NCBI GenBank assembly: GCA_003223895.1
Contig: QHXD01000259.1
Span: 1 to 7,463 of the forward strand
Direction of reading: 5' to 3'
From: Acidobacteriota bacterium
Lineage (GTDB): Bacteria > Acidobacteriota > Terriglobia > 20CM-2-55-15
DNA length: 7,463 bases
The translations under genes were made by a program, and so were the position numbers. The notes beneath the pieces are model-generated. The model was given only the letters and a program-made list of their open reading frames with translations. It did not search any database and was not told the origin of the DNA. Positions 5,551 to 7,463 of this stretch are shown here, in pieces. The first letter of the stretch is position 1; every line of letters starts with the position of its first letter.

Positions 5551-6824
5551 TCACTATCTGCAGGTTGTCCTGCGGCCACGGTCTGGGCAAGAATCAACCG
5601 CCGGCCTTCGGTCCGAATGTGCGGAAGCCGCGAGCGGAAGATCAAGGCGCCCACAACGCAGATCACAGCTCCCGCGGCAATCGCCAGCGGCGCTCCCAGG
5701 CTATTCGCCAGCAAACCCGCGATCAGTGCGCCGATCGGCGACATTCCCATAAACATCATCGAATACACGGCCATCACGCGGCCGCGGAACTGGTCGAGAA
5801 CCATGGCCTGGATGAGCGTATTCGAGGACGCCATTTGAACCATTCCGCAAAAACCCACGGGCAGGAGCAGCAGCATCGAGACCCAGAAGTTTCTTGAGAA
5901 CGCGAAAAAGACGAGGCTGACGCCAAGACCGGCGCAGGAGAGCATGACCCAGTCGCCAAGCCCGCGCACGCCCTGCCGGCCCGCGAGAAGCAGTGCGCCG
6001 ATAAGCGCTCCGATACCGGAGGAACCCATCAGGAGACCAAGCCCTCTTGGCCCGCCGTTCAGGATCTGGGCGGCGAAAATCGGCATGAGAACCTGGTATG
6101 GCCACCCCACAAGACTGACAACGCCCAGAAGGATCAGCAAAGCGCGAATCGGCCGCGTGCGCAGCACAAACCGGAATCCCTCGATGATCGCGTCGAGCCG
6201 CGCTCCCCGGTGTTCGGCGGGCGGCTGGTTTCCGACAGTGATCATCATGAGGCAGACGATCACGGCAAGAAAGCTGATGGCGTTCAAAAGGAAACACCAC
6301 GCTTCCCCGACCGCCGCAACCAGCACACCGGCAACTGCCGGCCCGATAATTCGGGCTCCGTTCATCATCGACGAATTCAGCGCGATCGCGTTCATAAGGT
6401 CGTCGCGCCCGACCATCTCGACAACGAAGGACTGGCGAATGGGAATATCGAAAGCGCTTACTACTCCAAGCAGAGTTGCGAACAGAACGATGTGCCAGCT
6501 CTGAATGCGATTCGTAAACGTGAGCGCCGCGAGCAGGACTGCGAGTATCATCGCCGATACCTGCACAACGATGAGCGACCGGCGCCGCGGATGGCTGTCG
6601 GCGAAGGAACCGCCCACCGGCGCAAGCAGGAAGACCGGAAATTGAGACGCGAAGCCCACCATCCCGAGCATCGAGGCCGATCCCGTCAATCGATAGACGA
6701 GCCACGATTGCGCTACGGACTGCATCCAGGTCCCGGTCAGCGATATGATCTGCCCGAAAAAGTACAGACGATAATTGCGATGGCGAAACGCCCGCAATGT
6801 CATTCTCAATCTCGATTCAGCCAT
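5538..6824 (-). CDS. MFS transporter, EntS-like (MFS_3) family
   Basis: A 428-residue inner-membrane protein with many hydrophobic segments, as expected for a 12-helix major facilitator carrier. The N-terminal FRHRNYRLYFFGQ, then GTWMQSVAQSWLV, the motif-A loop GGSFADSHPRRR (71-82) and the second-half segment FRGRVMAVYSM fit the MFS_3 group that includes the enterobactin exporter EntS, so efflux of a small molecule is more likely than uptake; the substrate is unknown. The first ATG (6824) is used here. An in-frame ATG at 6803 (residue 8) is an alternative, with a weak GAG-containing site before it. The last residues Asn-Ala-Gly and the TGA stop (5538-5540) lie within the right arm of palindromic repeat copy 2, so the C-terminus has been defined by the repeat. 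The gene diverges from the DNA glycosylase gene across 23 nt and converges on the dehydrogenase. Confidence 0.88.
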   Translation of the reverse strand: MAESRLRMTLRAFRHRNYRLYFFGQIISLTGTWMQSVAQSWLVYRLTGSASMLGMVGFASQFPVFLLAPVGGSFADSHPRRRSLIVVQVSAMILAVLLAALTFTNRIQSWHIVLFATLLGVVSAFDIPIRQSFVVEMVGRDDLMNAIALNSSMMNGARIIGPAVAGVLVAAVGEAWCFLLNAISFLAVIVCLMMITVGNQPPAEHRGARLDAIIEGFRFVLRTRPIRALLILLGVVSLVGWPYQVLMPIFAAQILNGGPRGLGLLMGSSGIGALIGALLLAGRQGVRGLGDWVMLSCAGLGVSLVFFAFSRNFWVSMLLLLPVGFCGMVQMASSNTLIQAMVLDQFRGRVMAVYSMMFMGMSPIGALIAGLLANSLGAPLAIAAGAVICVVGALIFRSRLPHIRTEGRRLILAQTVAAGQPADSENAG

Positions 6825-6834
6825 AGACGCTTTA

Positions 6835-6840
6835 ACTATA
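6835..6840 (-). promoter_or_regulatory. Candidate -10 box of the MFS gene
   Basis: On the minus strand TATAGT places a transcription start near 6828, 4 nt before the ATG at 6824 or about 25 nt before the alternative ATG at 6803. I see no convincing -35 box, which would lie inside the neighbouring glycosylase gene. Four of its bases are shared with the plus-strand TATAAT. Confidence 0.4.
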
Positions 6841-6842
6841 AT
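6837..6842 (+). promoter_or_regulatory. Candidate -10 box of the DNA glycosylase gene, leaderless start
   Basis: A perfect TATAAT ends 5 nt before the ATG at 6848. With normal spacing, transcription would start at or within one base of that ATG, giving a leaderless mRNA. The lack of any Shine-Dalgarno sequence before the ATG agrees. No clear -35 box is visible. Confidence 0.5.
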
Positions 6843-6847
6843 TCAAC

Positions 6848-7463
6848 ATGCCCGAATTACCGGACGTTCTACTTTACATCGAATGCCTGAAGCCCCGGAT
6901 CGCCGGCCAGCCGCTGGAACGCGTGAGGCTGGCGAGCCCTTTCGTATTGCGGTCGGTCAGCCCGCCGATTTCCGCCATCAACGGAAAAAACATCCGCGGA
7001 TTGCGCAGGCTGGGTAAACAAATCATTCTCGAATTCGAGGACGAACTCTTCCTGATCATTCACCTGATGATCGCCGGCCGCTTCCAATGGAAGGAAAAGG
7101 GGGCCCGCATTCCAGGCAAGCTGGGTCTTGCTGCGTTCGACTTTCCGACCGGCACGCTGCTTCTGACTGAAGCCGGATCAAAGAAGCGCGCATCGCTCTA
7201 TCTGGTCCAGGGTGAGACGGCGCTCGCGTCCTTTGATCGCGGAGCGCTCGAGGTTCTCGATTCCTCGCTCGCCGATTTTCGAAGCGCACTGACAAAGGAA
7301 AACCACACACTGAAGCGCGCCCTCACCGATCCGCGGCTGTTCAGCGGCATCGGCAACGCTTACTCGGACGAGATCCTCCATCGGGCGCGGCTCTCTCCGA
7401 TGAAATTGACGTCGAAGCTGAGCGCCGACGAGATCTCACGCCTGCATGAAGCGACCAGATCGA
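6848..7463 (+). CDS. Fpg/Nei-family DNA glycosylase, 3' end outside the window
   Basis: The first 205 residues of a base-excision-repair glycosylase/AP lyase that removes oxidised bases in the cytoplasm. The start MPELPDV gives the catalytic Pro2 and Glu3. Lys57 (LGKQ) sits at the position of the conserved beta-hairpin lysine of E. coli Fpg. HLMIAGRF (72-79) corresponds to the HLGMSGR-type segment. The helix-two-turn-helix signature is clear at about 161-184, with FSGIGNAYSDEIL (165-177) and Asn170 as the DNA-contacting residue. The loop around EAGSKKRASLYLV (108-120) differs from the usual HDPRRFG segment of MutM, so this is a divergent subfamily and the lesion preference (8-oxoguanine or oxidised pyrimidines) is open. 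Whether the C-terminal zinc finger exists cannot be seen. It is transcribed away from the MFS gene, probably from a leaderless promoter. Confidence 0.9.
   Translation, partial: MPELPDVLLYIECLKPRIAGQPLERVRLASPFVLRSVSPPISAINGKNIRGLRRLGKQIILEFEDELFLIIHLMIAGRFQWKEKGARIPGKLGLAAFDFPTGTLLLTEAGSKKRASLYLVQGETALASFDRGALEVLDSSLADFRSALTKENHTLKRALTDPRLFSGIGNAYSDEILHRARLSPMKLTSKLSADEISRLHEATRS

Noticed and set aside
5701..6705. 334-residue minus-strand and 186-residue plus-strand (5944-6504) open frames
   Set aside because: Both overlap the MFS gene in other frames, are rich in Arg/Ala/Pro as expected of GC-rich shadows, and show no recognisable domain.
1..7463. Defence, toxin-antitoxin, biosynthetic cluster or phage-like system
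   Set aside because: No nuclease, helicase, reverse transcriptase, integrase, toxin pair or assembly-line enzyme is visible. All genes match ordinary families, apart from the one unknown at 2840-3973.

Overview
The window is a stretch of bacterial chromosome, moderately GC-rich, with six intact or partial genes and one broken gene. The content suggests a soil-type Gram-negative bacterium, most plausibly an acidobacterium. The basis is exported sorbosone/glucose-dehydrogenase-like beta-propellers in duplicate, a PepSY-type membrane protein, an EntS-like MFS carrier, and many short palindromic repeats built on CGCGGGCTnnAGCCCGCG. The phylum is an inference; no rRNA or marker gene is present to prove it.

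Layout. Positions 21-491 (+) encode a small secreted cupin. A palindromic repeat (492-604) follows, then a PepSY-type four-helix membrane protein (654-1574, +), coupled by a 4-nt gap to an exported PQQ-type sugar dehydrogenase. That dehydrogenase (1579-2747, +) is broken by a frameshift and the loss of about ten conserved residues near position 1920. A 43-bp perfect hairpin separates it from a convergent gene for a membrane-anchored protein of unknown function (2840-3973, -). The divergent gap 3974-4193 is dominated by two facing arrays of nine 7-bp repeats each. Next comes an intact paralogue of the broken dehydrogenase (4194-5453, +), a second copy of the first palindromic repeat (5457-5550), and a convergent MFS exporter (5538-6824, -) whose last codons and stop lie inside that repeat. 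Finally a divergent Fpg/Nei-family DNA glycosylase (6848 onward, +) runs off the window end.

How the parts relate. The PepSY protein and the first dehydrogenase look like one transcription unit and could form a membrane/periplasm redox pair, but the dehydrogenase there is damaged. The intact paralogue about 1.4 kb downstream could supply the lost activity. MFS and glycosylase genes are back to back across only 23 nt, with overlapping -10-like boxes, and the glycosylase is probably translated from a leaderless mRNA.

Four of the six gene junctions hold an inverted-repeat structure, of three unrelated sequence types. This repeat load, together with the damaged paralogue, is the most distinctive property of the region. 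I see no defence system, CRISPR array, integrase or transposase, and nothing that amounts to a clearly new multi-gene system. No gene-free stretch exceeds 300 bases.
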